Below, in pieces: positions 15,678-24,370 of a stretch of DNA of 49,159 nucleotides. The position numbers and the translations under genes were made by a program. The first letter of the stretch is position 1, and the number at the start of each line of letters is the position of its first letter. Origin of the DNA: an uncultured Bacteroidales bacterium (lineage in GTDB: Bacteria; Bacteroidota; Bacteroidia; Bacteroidales; Bacteroidaceae); the NCBI GenBank assembly GCA_945836755.1, contig CAMAMB010000013.1:1-49159 (forward strand), given 5' to 3'. Under the pieces are notes generated by a model. The model was not told the origin of the DNA, did not search any database, and was given only the letters and a program-made list of their open reading frames with translations.

Positions 15678-16658
15678 TCAGTCTTTGCGAGGGGCGTGAA
15701 TGAAGGCGACAATGAGGCCAAGGGCCTCGTCAGTCATGGAGCCGGGTTGCAGATAGTCTGCGGGTTGGGCGGGATGGTCGAGGGCGCGCAGCAGATGGTC
15801 GTGCTTCGGCAGGTAGTGCAGGCTGGCGGCTGAGTGATTGCGCAAGGCAAATTGCCACTGTATGTAGTCGGCGATGGTCACCTGGTAGTCGTATTCGCCG
15901 AAGAGCAGGAGCATGGGCAGTGGCGTTAGCTTCTTCGCGTCGGCCGAGGGGGTATAGTTCTCGGCCTCGGCGGCATATTCTGCAGGAAGTGAGGCCTTCA
16001 TCTGTTGCACGGCTTTGGCGGCGGTCTGTTCAGCCAGAGCCTCGGAGGCGCCTTGCTGCGAGGCGATGTGCTTGACTTGGTCGTGTGCACACTGTAGGAG
16101 GGTGCGCGCCGGTGGAGCCAAGGCCACCATGCCTGCCACCTTGGTGTGAGAGGCGCAGGCGGCCACAATGCGCGGAGCCATCATGGCGCCCAGGCTATGG
16201 CCCACCACGTAAAGGCGACCGGCATCCACATCCTCTCTACGGGCCAGCTGGCGGAGGGCTTCAGCGGCATCGTCCACCACCTCAGTCTGGAAGTCCATCC
16301 TTCCGCCGCTCACCTCGCGGGAGCGTGCGCCGTAGACCAGAGTACGCTTATCGTAGCGCAGACTGGCAATGCCGGCTTTGGCCAGGCGGTGTGCCAGGTC
16401 GCGAAAGGGCTTGTTCGGTCCGATTGTCTCGTCTTTGTCGTTGGGCCCGCTGCCGGCCACGAGCACCACGGCGGGGTAGCGTGCCACTGCCTCTTGCGGC
16501 GTGTCCTTTGTGGCAGGTAGGCAGACCACGGCCGGCAGACTGATATCGCCGTGGCAGAGGGACACTTCCTCTTCGCGTATGCTGTCGGAGGGCAGGGGGC
16601 TTGTGGGCTCGACGATGGTCAAGGGCCACATTACGGCGAGGAGTGTCAGTATGTTCAT
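15678..16658 (-). CDS. Alpha/beta hydrolase, probably exported
   Basis: A 326-residue serine hydrolase. The nucleophile elbow is GHSLG (Ser155), the oxyanion region AGSGPNDKD (68-76), the acid lies probably in FGEYDYQV, and the His is in KHDHLL. A short hydrophobic N-terminus (MNILTLLAVMWPLTIV) may be a weak signal peptide. It resembles dienelactone-hydrolase and acyl-esterase-like proteins of Bacteroidetes. The substrate cannot be told from sequence. It lies 30 bp after the zinc-ribbon lipoprotein gene and before the Dabb gene. Confidence 0.85.
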   Translation of the reverse strand: MNILTLLAVMWPLTIVEPTSPLPSDSIREEEVSLCHGDISLPAVVCLPATKDTPQEAVARYPAVVLVAGSGPNDKDETIGPNKPFRDLAHRLAKAGIASLRYDKRTLVYGARSREVSGGRMDFQTEVVDDAAEALRQLARREDVDAGRLYVVGHSLGAMMAPRIVAACASHTKVAGMVALAPPARTLLQCAHDQVKHIASQQGASEALAEQTAAKAVQQMKASLPAEYAAEAENYTPSADAKKLTPLPMLLLFGEYDYQVTIADYIQWQFALRNHSAASLHYLPKHDHLLRALDHPAQPADYLQPGSMTDEALGLIVAFIHAPRKD

Positions 16659-16688
16659 TGGCTTAGGAAGTTAAATGGTGAAGATGTG

Positions 16689-17729
16689 CTATTCGTTCAT
16701 CACGCCGCAATGTGGGCATCTTCCCCTCGCCGGCAGCGAGTGATGGCAGGCGCCGCAGTAGAGGTGGGACGGCCCGTGGCGCATGTACTGGCTAATGGCG
16801 AAATACCAGTAGCCGCAGAGTAGCACGTAGCCTATATAAAAAGGTGTGGTGAGGGTAAAGATGAGGTAGAGCACCATGCAGACGCCGCCCAGCGTTACCA
16901 AGTAGCTGAGGTTGTCTCCCAGGTCGGGCAGGCGGCGCAGCTCGTCGACTACGGCCACTGCCACGATGAGCATGAGCCAGATGGAGGCAATGAAGAGGGC
17001 CAGGATGAGCGGTATGTCGGAGCTGAGGGGATTGAGGGTCGGGTGGTAGTAAAATTCCACCCATGTCTCGGGCACAAAGCGCTGGATGCTACCATAAATC
17101 ACGGCAGCGCCACTCACACAGAGGCAGAGCAGGGTGGGGTAGAAGCTCGGTATGTCGCGGAAGTGGACGATGCGGATACGCCCGTGGCGCACTATCTGTA
17201 CGAGAATGAAGAAGATGCCGATGCCTGCAAACGAGAGAAAGAAGAGGGCGCGGCTGTCCGAGAAGTGGAAGATGAACCGGCTGATAGGGTCGTCAGGCGT
17301 CACTCTCTGCAGCAGGTCGCTCTCTCGTACCCATCCCTGGGTGAACTGGTCGCGTGCTATCTTCACCCAGATGCTGTCGGTCGGGGCGTTGTCGGTGAGT
17401 GTAGCTGTGGGCGCCCCAGGGGCATAGGTGATGCTTACCACCACCGCATGGTCGCCTCTACGGAAGCGCGAGGTGTCGCTGAGCGCCAGGTCGTATTCGG
17501 GCAGCAGCCCGGTGAACGGCGCCGAGGTCGATGCGTTCAGCGAGTCTGTCAGCACGAAGTTGTAACCCACCCAGTAGTGGTGGCGTGCGCGGAAGTGTAT
17601 GCTGTCCACAGCCTGCTTCTCGCCCATCACCCAGGCGTCGCCGCCCCCTTGCTGGGAGTAGTAGCAGGAGCTCAGCAGGAGCAGGGTGGGGATGAGCAGG
17701 AGCAGATGGCGGAGGGTGGTCTGCGGCAT
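16689..17729 (-). CDS. Membrane lipoprotein with C-terminal zinc ribbon
   Basis: A 346-residue protein of unknown function. The start at 17729 gives a lipoprotein signal (LLLIPTLLLLSSC, Cys22). The 76 codons open upstream have no protein character. Residues 25-180 are extracytoplasmic and contain an SH3-like stretch (DSIWVKIARDQFTQGWVRESDLL). About four membrane helices follow (for example ALFFLSFAGIGIFFILVQIV). The C-terminus is a zinc ribbon with CGACHH and CPHCG. A lipid anchor, four helices and a cytoplasmic-type ribbon in one chain is an odd combination. Confidence 0.75.
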   Translation of the reverse strand: MPQTTLRHLLLLIPTLLLLSSCYYSQQGGGDAWVMGEKQAVDSIHFRARHHYWVGYNFVLTDSLNASTSAPFTGLLPEYDLALSDTSRFRRGDHAVVVSITYAPGAPTATLTDNAPTDSIWVKIARDQFTQGWVRESDLLQRVTPDDPISRFIFHFSDSRALFFLSFAGIGIFFILVQIVRHGRIRIVHFRDIPSFYPTLLCLCVSGAAVIYGSIQRFVPETWVEFYYHPTLNPLSSDIPLILALFIASIWLMLIVAVAVVDELRRLPDLGDNLSYLVTLGGVCMVLYLIFTLTTPFYIGYVLLCGYWYFAISQYMRHGPSHLYCGACHHSLPARGRCPHCGVMNE

Positions 17730-17964
17730 AGGCGTGTGTCGAGATGGTTGACGGGAGGTCGTGGAGCGGAGTAGCATGCCGGCATGCAGTACGCCGGGCT
17801 TCCCACTGCAAAAATAGTAGATATATCTTATCGCCCCGCACCATGTGGATATTTTTCCATCGTACGACCCTCCTTCGCACACCCCGTTGCCTGCCGCCCT
17901 CTTCTGCGTCAGCCGGGCGTTAGACCGTATTCCCTGCTGCCGGTTTGTACGTGGCATGAATCTT

Positions 17965-18206
17965 AGATGTACATGTAGGAAATCTTAGATGTACATGCAG
18001 AAAATCTTAGATGTACATGTAGGAAAAACTAGATGTACATGCAGAAAATCTTAGATGTACATGTAGAAAAAACTAGATGTACATGTAGAAAAAACTAGAT
18101 GTACATGTAGGAAATCTTAGATGTACATGTAGGAAGAACTGGATGTACATCTCGTTAAAACGGGAGGCATTTCACAAAAACGCTGGATGTTTCCCGTGAG
18201 GCTGCA
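17965..18206. repeat. Eleven-unit array with exact 22-bp period
   Basis: Nine units begin at 17965, 17987, 18009, 18031, 18053, 18075, 18097, 18119 and 18141, each exactly 22 bp apart. They share AGATGTACATGTAGG or AGATGTACATGCAG followed by an A-rich tail ending TCTT or ACT. Two more degenerate units keep the register at 18163 (GGAGGCATTTCAC) and 18185 (GGATGTTTCCCGTGAGG). The core ATGTACAT is palindromic. No unit-to-unit spacer is present. Confidence 0.9.
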
Positions 18207-18233
18207 ATGCGCCCTCTGGTCCTGATACAAGAA

Positions 18234-18263
18234 AGATGGAAGTCCGGCGTCAGACTTCCATCT
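18234..18263 (-). terminator. Terminator after tRNA-Ser
   Basis: An 11-bp perfect stem AGATGGAAGTC / GACTTCCATCT lies 12 bp past the tRNA 3' end. TTTCTTG follows on the minus strand. Confidence 0.7.
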
Positions 18264-18274
18264 TCAGGGGATAG

Positions 18275-18365
18275 TGGCGGAAAGTGAGGGATTCAAACCC
18301 CCGGTACGGACAAGCCGTACAGCGGATTTCGAGTCCGCCCCGTTCGATCACTCCGGCAACTTTCC
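18275..18365 (-). tRNA. tRNA-Ser (anticodon CGA)
   Basis: All arms can be folded. The acceptor is GGAAAGT / ACTTTCC with discriminator G and an encoded CCA (18275-18277). The D stem is CCG/CGG. The anticodon arm is GCGGA-CTCGAAA-TCCGC with anticodon CGA at 18329-18331. The long variable arm GTACGG/CCGTAC is typical of class II tRNAs, and the T arm is GGGGG-TTTGAAT-CCCTC. It reads UCG codons. Confidence 0.97.
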
Positions 18366-18458
18366 TAAAAGGCCCGTCCCCCGAGTGTGGTGGGGGAGGG
18401 CTTTGCGTAAAGCCGTGGCAAAAGTAGGACTTTCTTTCAGACGAGGCAAGGGGAGAGG

Positions 18459-19055
18459 TTACTTTTTTTTGTAACGCTTGTTGAGGCCGGCAATGATGGT
18501 GTTGGTAATGTCGAGCGACTTGTCGGCGTAGAGGATGTTGTCGCCGCTTTTGCTGAGTATCATCTTGTAGCGTCCGTCGGCGTTAAACACCTTGAGGTAG
18601 TTGTTGAGGCTGTCGCGGAGCACTTTTTGGTAGTCTTCAGCGGCTTTGGCCATTTCTTCCTCAAAGCGTCCCTGCATCTGCTGCAGCTGCTGTTGCTGTT
18701 TCTGCAGACTTGCCTGTTCTTTCTCCGCCTCCTGTTGCGAGGTGAACTTGCCCTGCTGGTACTTGTTCTGGAAGTTAGTCATGGCGCGTTGCAGGGCAGC
18801 GGCTTTGTTTTCGAGCTGCTTGCGGTAGTTGGCCTGCTTGGCCTCAAGGTTTTTTTGTCCTTCCTTGCAGTATTCGTATTGGGTAGCGAGGCTGTCAACT
18901 TCGACGTAGGCTATCAGGCCTTCGGCCTTACTTCCTTGTGTGGCGGCCGGCAGACCGGCCGTGTTCTTCTTGACTTTGCTGCTGTCAGTCTTCTGGCAGG
19001 CAGTGAAAGAGGCGGCGGCGAGCGCCAGCAGGAGGTAGGAGATGGATTTCATCAT
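18459..19055 (-). CDS. OmpH/Skp-like lipoprotein
   Basis: A 198-residue protein of the OmpH (Skp) type, periplasmic chaperones for outer-membrane proteins. It has a lipoprotein signal (LLLALAAASFTAC, Cys20), then AYVEVDSLATQYEYCKEGQKN, the strand and helix start of OmpH. A long Gln/Glu/Lys-rich coiled coil follows (about 65-150), and then a YKMILSKSGDNILYADKSLDIT segment like the Skp C-terminal strand. The lipid anchor differs from soluble Skp. It lies 72 bp downstream of the 61-aa membrane protein gene. Confidence 0.85.
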   Translation of the reverse strand: MMKSISYLLLALAAASFTACQKTDSSKVKKNTAGLPAATQGSKAEGLIAYVEVDSLATQYEYCKEGQKNLEAKQANYRKQLENKAAALQRAMTNFQNKYQQGKFTSQQEAEKEQASLQKQQQQLQQMQGRFEEEMAKAAEDYQKVLRDSLNNYLKVFNADGRYKMILSKSGDNILYADKSLDITNTIIAGLNKRYKKK

Positions 19056-19127
19056 GAGTGTGAGGGTGTATAGGGTGAGTATGTGTAAGCGTGAGGCAGT
19101 GGACGGGGTGAGGCGGCAGGGTAGGGG

Positions 19128-19313
19128 TCAGCGTCTTAGTCTGCGCCGCCGGTCTAAGGCGTCTTGTGTCCTGGCACAGTGTATGCCCTTCTTGCGCAGG
19201 GCTTCATTGTCGTGAGTGTGAGTCTGCACGAAGTCCTTGCCGAAGAAGAGGCGTATGGCGAGCAGTACGAAGGCTGCTGCGATGAGGAGGAGAGAGTAGA
19301 GGAATGCTTGCAT
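19128..19313 (-). CDS. Small single-pass membrane protein
   Basis: A 61-residue protein starting MQAFLYSLLLIAAAFVLLAIRLFF, one membrane helix. A basic tail follows with ALRKKGIHCARTQDALDRRRR. I have the impression that short proteins with LRKKGI near the end are conserved in Bacteroidales next to OmpH-like genes, but I know no function. The longer frame from 19436 has no protein character before this Met. It is probably cotranscribed with the OmpH-like gene. Confidence 0.65.
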   Translation of the reverse strand: MQAFLYSLLLIAAAFVLLAIRLFFGKDFVQTHTHDNEALRKKGIHCARTQDALDRRRRLRR

Positions 19314-19421
19314 AAGACACCGGGGTGAGGCGTGTGGCACAGTCGCCGCACGAAGGGGGGCGGTATGTGGCGGAAGGCCGGAGATGCCATGCGGCGGCAG
19401 TGAAAAGAAGGAGACTTTTCT

Positions 19422-19451
19422 TTGCCTTCCAAGCATCTTGGACTATCTTTG
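19422..19451 (+). promoter_or_regulatory. Bacteroidetes-type promoter for pepD
   Basis: TTG (19422-19424), 19 bp spacer, TATCTTTG (19444-19451). It gives a 5' leader of about 150 nt and rules out the upstream starts of the pepD frame. Confidence 0.75.
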
Positions 19452-19607
19452 CGGCGCGAAGGTAGTTATTTTTTATATGCCATCAGGCTACTCTTCACTA
19501 CTTTATTCTCAGCCTTCCGCTCACATGTCCCTCCCGGGCCCGATGAAAGGGTCTGCACGGAGTGTGAGGAGAGTGGCCGGATAGTTAGCCATTTTAATCT
19601 ACATATC

Positions 19608-21065
19608 ATGCAATCCCCTTCAGATACCACGAGTTTAGTACCCCGCGAAGTGTTTGCCCTCTTTGAGGAAATCTGTCGCATTCCCCATCCCTCCAAGCGT
19701 GAGGAGAAGATGACGCAGTATCTTGTTGACTTCGGTCAGCGCCTCGGTCTGCCGGTGAAGGTGGATGCCGCGGGCAATGTGCTCATCGCGAAACCTGCAA
19801 CCCCGGGCATGGAGGGTCGCAAGCGCGTTATTCTCCAGAGCCACTACGACATGGTGTGTGAGAAGAACGACGATGTAGACTTCGACTTCGACAAAGACGC
19901 CATTCAGACCTACGTAGACGGCGAGTGGCTGAAAGCCAAGGGCACGACATTGGGCGCAGACGACGGCATCGGTGTGGCCATGCAGCTTGCCATCCTCCAG
20001 GCGACTGACATTGCGCACGGCGACCTGCAGTGTGTGTTCACTCGCGACGAAGAGTCAGGGCTGACGGGCGCCTTCGGCATGGGCAGCGACTTCATGGAAG
20101 GCGATTATCTGCTCAACCTCGACTCTGAAGACGAGGGGCAGATATTTGTGGGCTGCGCCGGTGGCAATAGGACTACGGCCGTCTTTCCCCGCCCGCTTCA
20201 GGAGGTGCCGCAGGGCTACTACTTCTTCAAGGTGAAAGTCGAAGGCCTGACCGGCGGCCACTCTGGCGACGACATCGACAAGGGGCGTGCCAACGCCAAT
20301 AAGTTGCTGGTGCGTTTCCTCCTGTCAGAGGCCGAGAAGTGTGACCTCCGCCTTGTCGACATCCAAAGCGGCGGCCTGCCCAATGCCATCCCCCGCGAGG
20401 GCTACGCCGTGTGTGCTGTGCCTGCCGGCTTCAAAGAGGCTGTGCGCATAGATCTCAACATCTACATCGCCGAGGTAGAGACCGAGTTTGCCGCCACCGA
20501 AAATGCCGTGCGCTTCGAGCTCAGCACCGCCGAGGCTACGGCCGAGGGCATGGACTACGCGGCCGGCCTGAGAATGCTCAAGGGCTTACAGGCCGTGCAC
20601 AACGGAGTGTTTGCCATGAGCGCCGAGCTCGAGGGATTGGTGGAGACCTCGTCAAACCTCGCCAGTATCCGCATGGCAGACGACGGCATCTTTGTGAACT
20701 CCAGCCAGCGTAGCTCCCTCAACAGTCAGCGTGAGTACATGGTCAGCGTGTGGCGCTCGGCCATGGAACTGGCCGGAGCCACGGTGCAGACCAACGATGG
20801 CTACCCGGGCTGGAAGTTTAACAAGGATAGCGAGATACTCCGCATAGCCCGTGAAAGCTACCTCGCCCTATTTGGCAAAGAGCCCTTGGTGCGTGCCATT
20901 CATGCAGGCTTAGAGTGCGGTCTCTTCAGCGAGAAATATCCCGGGCTCGACATGATTAGTTTCGGCCCGACGCTGCGGGGAGTGCACTCCCCTGACGAGC
21001 GCTTGCTCATTCCCACCGTTGAGATGGTGTGGCGCCACCTGTTAGATATATTGAAGAGGGTGTGA
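19608..21065 (+). CDS. pepD: Aminoacyl-histidine dipeptidase (peptidase M20C)
   Basis: A 485-residue cytosolic metallodipeptidase of the PepD type (beta-Ala-His and other Xaa-His dipeptides). Zinc-binding motifs are visible: SHYDMV near residue 79, TLGADDGIGVAM near 118, DEESG near 148, NLDSED near 170 and a final His in IHAGLECGLF near 430. GPTLRGVHSPDER is at the C-terminus. The frame is open 62 codons upstream, but the promoter lies inside that stretch, so the start at 19608 (MQSPSDTTSL) is chosen. Confidence 0.93.
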   Translation: MQSPSDTTSLVPREVFALFEEICRIPHPSKREEKMTQYLVDFGQRLGLPVKVDAAGNVLIAKPATPGMEGRKRVILQSHYDMVCEKNDDVDFDFDKDAIQTYVDGEWLKAKGTTLGADDGIGVAMQLAILQATDIAHGDLQCVFTRDEESGLTGAFGMGSDFMEGDYLLNLDSEDEGQIFVGCAGGNRTTAVFPRPLQEVPQGYYFFKVKVEGLTGGHSGDDIDKGRANANKLLVRFLLSEAEKCDLRLVDIQSGGLPNAIPREGYAVCAVPAGFKEAVRIDLNIYIAEVETEFAATENAVRFELSTAEATAEGMDYAAGLRMLKGLQAVHNGVFAMSAELEGLVETSSNLASIRMADDGIFVNSSQRSSLNSQREYMVSVWRSAMELAGATVQTNDGYPGWKFNKDSEILRIARESYLALFGKEPLVRAIHAGLECGLFSEKYPGLDMISFGPTLRGVHSPDERLLIPTVEMVWRHLLDILKRV

Positions 21066-21141
21066 CCGTCCGCGCCGGAGGCCGACAGACCACCTCCGCC
21101 ACGGCGTCGCTTCCCAGCCAGTAATCTCTACCTCATCTGTC

Positions 21142-22611
21142 ATGAAACTTACAAAGGCCCTCCTATGTGTCATGGTCATGCTGCTGCCTCTGCAGATAAT
21201 GCTGACGGGCTGCTTAGACGACATAGAGTATACACACTCTGCGTCTGACAAGCTGCGCATAGGCATGGACACACTCAAGATGGACACACTGCTGAGCGAG
21301 ACCCCCAGCAGCTACCGCTACTTCACTGTGCACAACCCGCATGACAAGGCCATCCGCATAGCCAATGTGCGCTTGGAGCAAGGAGTGGCGCAGTCGCCTT
21401 TCAAGATAGACGTGGACGGAGTGCCCCTGACCGCCGATGAAGGCAATGAATTTGAAGTGCTGGCCAAGGACAGCATCTACGTGTTTGTCATGGCCAATGT
21501 GCCTGACGCAGACAGGGACGACGTGGTCAGCGTAGAAGACCGCCTACTCTTCACCACGGCCGCCGGTGTCGAACAGCAGGTGGTGCTCACGGCCGCAGGG
21601 CAGAGCGTCATTACGCTGCGGGGAGTAGAAATTACGGGCAATGAAGTGATGTCGGCCCGTCGCCCGTACCAGATTATGGACAGCCTCAGTGTGAAGGAAG
21701 GGGCCACGTTGACGCTCGGGGCAGGAGTGCGGATGTACTTCGCGCCCGAGGCAAGCCTCATCGTGCGTGGTACCTTGCACGTAGAGGGCACAATAGACGA
21801 GCCTGTAGTGATGCGCGGCAACCGCATGGGCAACATGTTCGACGGACAGCCCTACGACCGTATTCCGGCGCAGTGGGGCGGGGTGTTCTTCGCGAGTACC
21901 TCCACAGGCAATGTGATAGACCACGCCGACATACATAGCGGCACCTTCGGCGTCTACGTAGACTCCGCAGCCATAGGAAGCCGGCCCCGTTTGACCCTGA
22001 CCAATTCTATCATCCATAACACCCTCTACCACGGCTTCGAGACCAGGAACGCTTCGGTCTATGTGGGCAACACCCAGCTGACTAATGCCGGTGGCGACTG
22101 CGTGAGAGTGTCGGGTGGCAAGGCCGAGTTCGTGCACTGCACCATAGCCAACCTCTACCTCTTCGGGCAGGCAGGACACGCCCTGAACTTTGCCAACTTC
22201 GACGACTACGGCTCGCCGCTGCCTCTCGATATAAGCTTCAAGAACAGCATCATCACCGGCTTTGCCTCTGACGAGGTGATGGGCAGCCGCGCTGCCGATT
22301 ATCCCGATGTGCCATTTGAGTATCTCTTCCAGAACTGTCTGGTGAATACCCCCAAGCCCGACGACCTCGAAGACCATTGGGTAAACTGCCAATGGGACGT
22401 CACCGAGGGCGACACGGCCTTGGTACAGCGTGATGGCAATTTCTCGCCGGCTTATGACACCAAGCACCTGCTCTTCTACTTTGAGCTCAGCGAGAAGTCA
22501 AAGGCCATAGGTACAGCCGACCCGGCCATTACGCAGGCCACCTTCCCGGACGACCGCAAGGGACGCGCCCGGGGAACCTTCCCGGATATGGGTTGTTACC
22601 AGCACCCATAG
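21142..22611 (+). CDS. Right-handed beta-helix lipoprotein
   Basis: A 489-residue surface or periplasmic lipoprotein. The signal peptide ends in LTGC (Cys24). Residues 50-150 look like an Ig-like beta domain (YFTVHNPHDKAIRIANVRLEQG). Residues 170-400 form a parallel beta-helix with repeating hydrophobic turns (TLTLGAGVRMYFAPEASLIVRG, WGGVFFAS). The last segment (DPAITQATFPDD, FPDMGCYQ) is a common end of such Bacteroidetes proteins. No catalytic residues can be assigned. It lies 76 bp after pepD and 65 bp before dnaB. Confidence 0.8.
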   Translation: MKLTKALLCVMVMLLPLQIMLTGCLDDIEYTHSASDKLRIGMDTLKMDTLLSETPSSYRYFTVHNPHDKAIRIANVRLEQGVAQSPFKIDVDGVPLTADEGNEFEVLAKDSIYVFVMANVPDADRDDVVSVEDRLLFTTAAGVEQQVVLTAAGQSVITLRGVEITGNEVMSARRPYQIMDSLSVKEGATLTLGAGVRMYFAPEASLIVRGTLHVEGTIDEPVVMRGNRMGNMFDGQPYDRIPAQWGGVFFASTSTGNVIDHADIHSGTFGVYVDSAAIGSRPRLTLTNSIIHNTLYHGFETRNASVYVGNTQLTNAGGDCVRVSGGKAEFVHCTIANLYLFGQAGHALNFANFDDYGSPLPLDISFKNSIITGFASDEVMGSRAADYPDVPFEYLFQNCLVNTPKPDDLEDHWVNCQWDVTEGDTALVQRDGNFSPAYDTKHLLFYFELSEKSKAIGTADPAITQATFPDDRKGRARGTFPDMGCYQHP

Positions 22612-22676
22612 CCTCCACCCGGAGGCAGCAATGCCTCACACCATACTCTATCACTCACCCCGTAATAAACCCCATC

Positions 22677-24272
22677 ATGGTCTCTCAGACACCTACTCCG
22701 GCCAGACGCCGAACCTCCAAGAAGTATGACAACCAGGACACAGTGGCTGACTACGGTGGCCGCTTACAACCCCAGGCCGTAGAATTAGAGCAGGCTGTCA
22801 TCGGCGCCCTGATGATAGAGAAGAATGCCTATTATGAGGTGTGTGAGATATTATCGCCGGAGAGCTTCTACGATCAGCGCCACCAGCATATATATAAGGC
22901 CATCCGCCAGCTTAATCTGGAAGAGAAGCCGGTCGATATACTGACAGTCACCGAGGCACTGCGCTCTACCGACGAGCTGGAAGAGGCCGGTGGCAGCTTC
23001 TATATCGCAGAGCTGAGCGGCATGGTGGCCTCGGCAGCCCATATAGAGTATCATGCACGCATCATCGCCCAGAAAGCCACTGCCCGTGCACTCATACACT
23101 ACACGGGGGCCATACAGGAAAAAGCCTTCGACAATACACAAGATATAGACGTGCTCATGCAGGAGGCCGAGGGTGAGCTTTTCAAGTTGTCGCAAGAAAA
23201 TCTCAAGAAGGACTATACCCAGATAGACCCTGTCATCAAAGATGCCTACGAGATGCTGCGACGGGCCTCGGAGCGTACGGACGGCATGAGCGGTATACCT
23301 TCAGGCTTCCACGAGCTGGACAAGATAACCTCAGGCTGGCAAAACTCAGACCTGGTCATACTGGCCGCACGCCCGGCCATGGGTAAAACCGCCTTCGCAC
23401 TCAGCATGGCCAAGAACATGGCCGTGGACCAGCAAGTGCCGGTGGCACTGTTCTCTTTGGAAATGGCCAATGTGCAGCTGGTGAACCGCCTCATCGTCAA
23501 TGTCTGCGAGATTAAAGGCGAGACGCTGAAGAGCGGTCAGCTCAAGCCATACGAGTGGAGCCAGCTCGACTATCGCATCAAAGAGCTTGTGGGTAAGCCC
23601 ATCTATGTGGATGATACCCCGCAGCTCTCCATCTTCGAACTGAGAACGAAGGCCCGTAGGCTGGTGCGCGAACATGGGGTGCGCGTCATCATGATAGACT
23701 ACCTGCAGCTGATGAATGCCTCAGGCATAAGCCATGGCAGTAGACAGGAAGAGGTGTCAACCATCAGCCGCTCGCTGAAGAGCCTTGCTAAAGAGCTGAA
23801 CATCCCCATCCTGGCCCTGTCGCAGCTCAACCGTAGCGTGGAGCAACGTCCGGACAACGACAAACGCCCCCAGCTCTCAGACCTCCGCGAGTCAGGCGCC
23901 ATCGAACAGGATGCCGATATGGTGCTATTTATACACCGCCCGGAGTACTATGGTCTGAAGACCGACGCAGCCGGTAACGACTATCGCGGGAAGGCAGAAA
24001 TCATCATCGCCAAGCATCGAAACGGCTCAGTGGGCTCGGTGCTGCTCCGCTTCAAGGGCGAGTATGCTCGCTTCGAAAACCTGGACGAGACCGATGTCAC
24101 CGGGCAGCCCCCGGCTTCTAACCCCTTTGCTCCCTCCGGCACCCCGGACAATGCCTCCATCATAGGTTCCCGCCTCAATGGGGGAGACGAACTCCCGCCT
24201 CCGGCAGGCATGGACATGCTGCCTCCGGGTGGCGACATACCCTTCGCCCCTATTGAGGGCGCTTCCTTCTAA
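22677..24272 (+). CDS. dnaB: Replicative DNA helicase DnaB
   Basis: A 531-residue hexameric helicase that unwinds DNA at the replication fork. The N-terminal DnaB domain (PQAVELEQAVIGALMIEKNAY) is followed by the RecA-like domain. That carries Walker A ARPAMGKTAFALS (about 230-242), Walker B VIMIDYLQLM, SQLNRSVEQRPDNDKRPQLSDLRESG and VLFIHRPEYY. The C-terminal 50 residues are Pro/Gly-rich and probably flexible. The start at 22677 (MVSQTPTPARRR) is chosen because the 28 upstream codons overlap the preceding gene. Confidence 0.95.
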   Translation: MVSQTPTPARRRTSKKYDNQDTVADYGGRLQPQAVELEQAVIGALMIEKNAYYEVCEILSPESFYDQRHQHIYKAIRQLNLEEKPVDILTVTEALRSTDELEEAGGSFYIAELSGMVASAAHIEYHARIIAQKATARALIHYTGAIQEKAFDNTQDIDVLMQEAEGELFKLSQENLKKDYTQIDPVIKDAYEMLRRASERTDGMSGIPSGFHELDKITSGWQNSDLVILAARPAMGKTAFALSMAKNMAVDQQVPVALFSLEMANVQLVNRLIVNVCEIKGETLKSGQLKPYEWSQLDYRIKELVGKPIYVDDTPQLSIFELRTKARRLVREHGVRVIMIDYLQLMNASGISHGSRQEEVSTISRSLKSLAKELNIPILALSQLNRSVEQRPDNDKRPQLSDLRESGAIEQDADMVLFIHRPEYYGLKTDAAGNDYRGKAEIIIAKHRNGSVGSVLLRFKGEYARFENLDETDVTGQPPASNPFAPSGTPDNASIIGSRLNGGDELPPPAGMDMLPPGGDIPFAPIEGASF

Positions 24273-24370
24273 CTCTGCGGTCCGGTGAAGAGCATTCCCC
24301 TCATCTCTCTCCCCGAGCAAGCCGATAGAGCCCACACCATAAAGTATCATCTCCTCAACCTCCTAATATC

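Larger units (their letters stand above)
17730..18274. other. Intergenic region with repeat array and terminator
   Basis: No gene is seen. It contains a -7-like box TATTTTTG (minus, 17809-17816) for the zinc-ribbon gene and a 12-bp palindrome CATGCCGGCATG (17775-17786). It also holds the 22-bp array (17965-18206) and the tRNA terminator hairpin (18234-18263). Confidence 0.5.

Noticed and set aside
15641-15721. Longer start for the Dabb protein
   Set aside because: It would overlap the end of the alpha/beta hydrolase gene by 44 bp. The family N-terminus MIHHTVQF begins at 15640.
17965-18206. CRISPR array
   Set aside because: The units follow each other directly, with no unique spacers of 25-40 bp. 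No cas gene is in the window. The unit itself varies in its tail. The other arrays have the same structure.
18275-18365. Genomic island inserted at tRNA-Ser
   Set aside because: No integrase and no direct repeat of the tRNA 3' end is seen nearby, and the flanking genes are ordinary chromosomal genes. Only the repeat array lies next to it.
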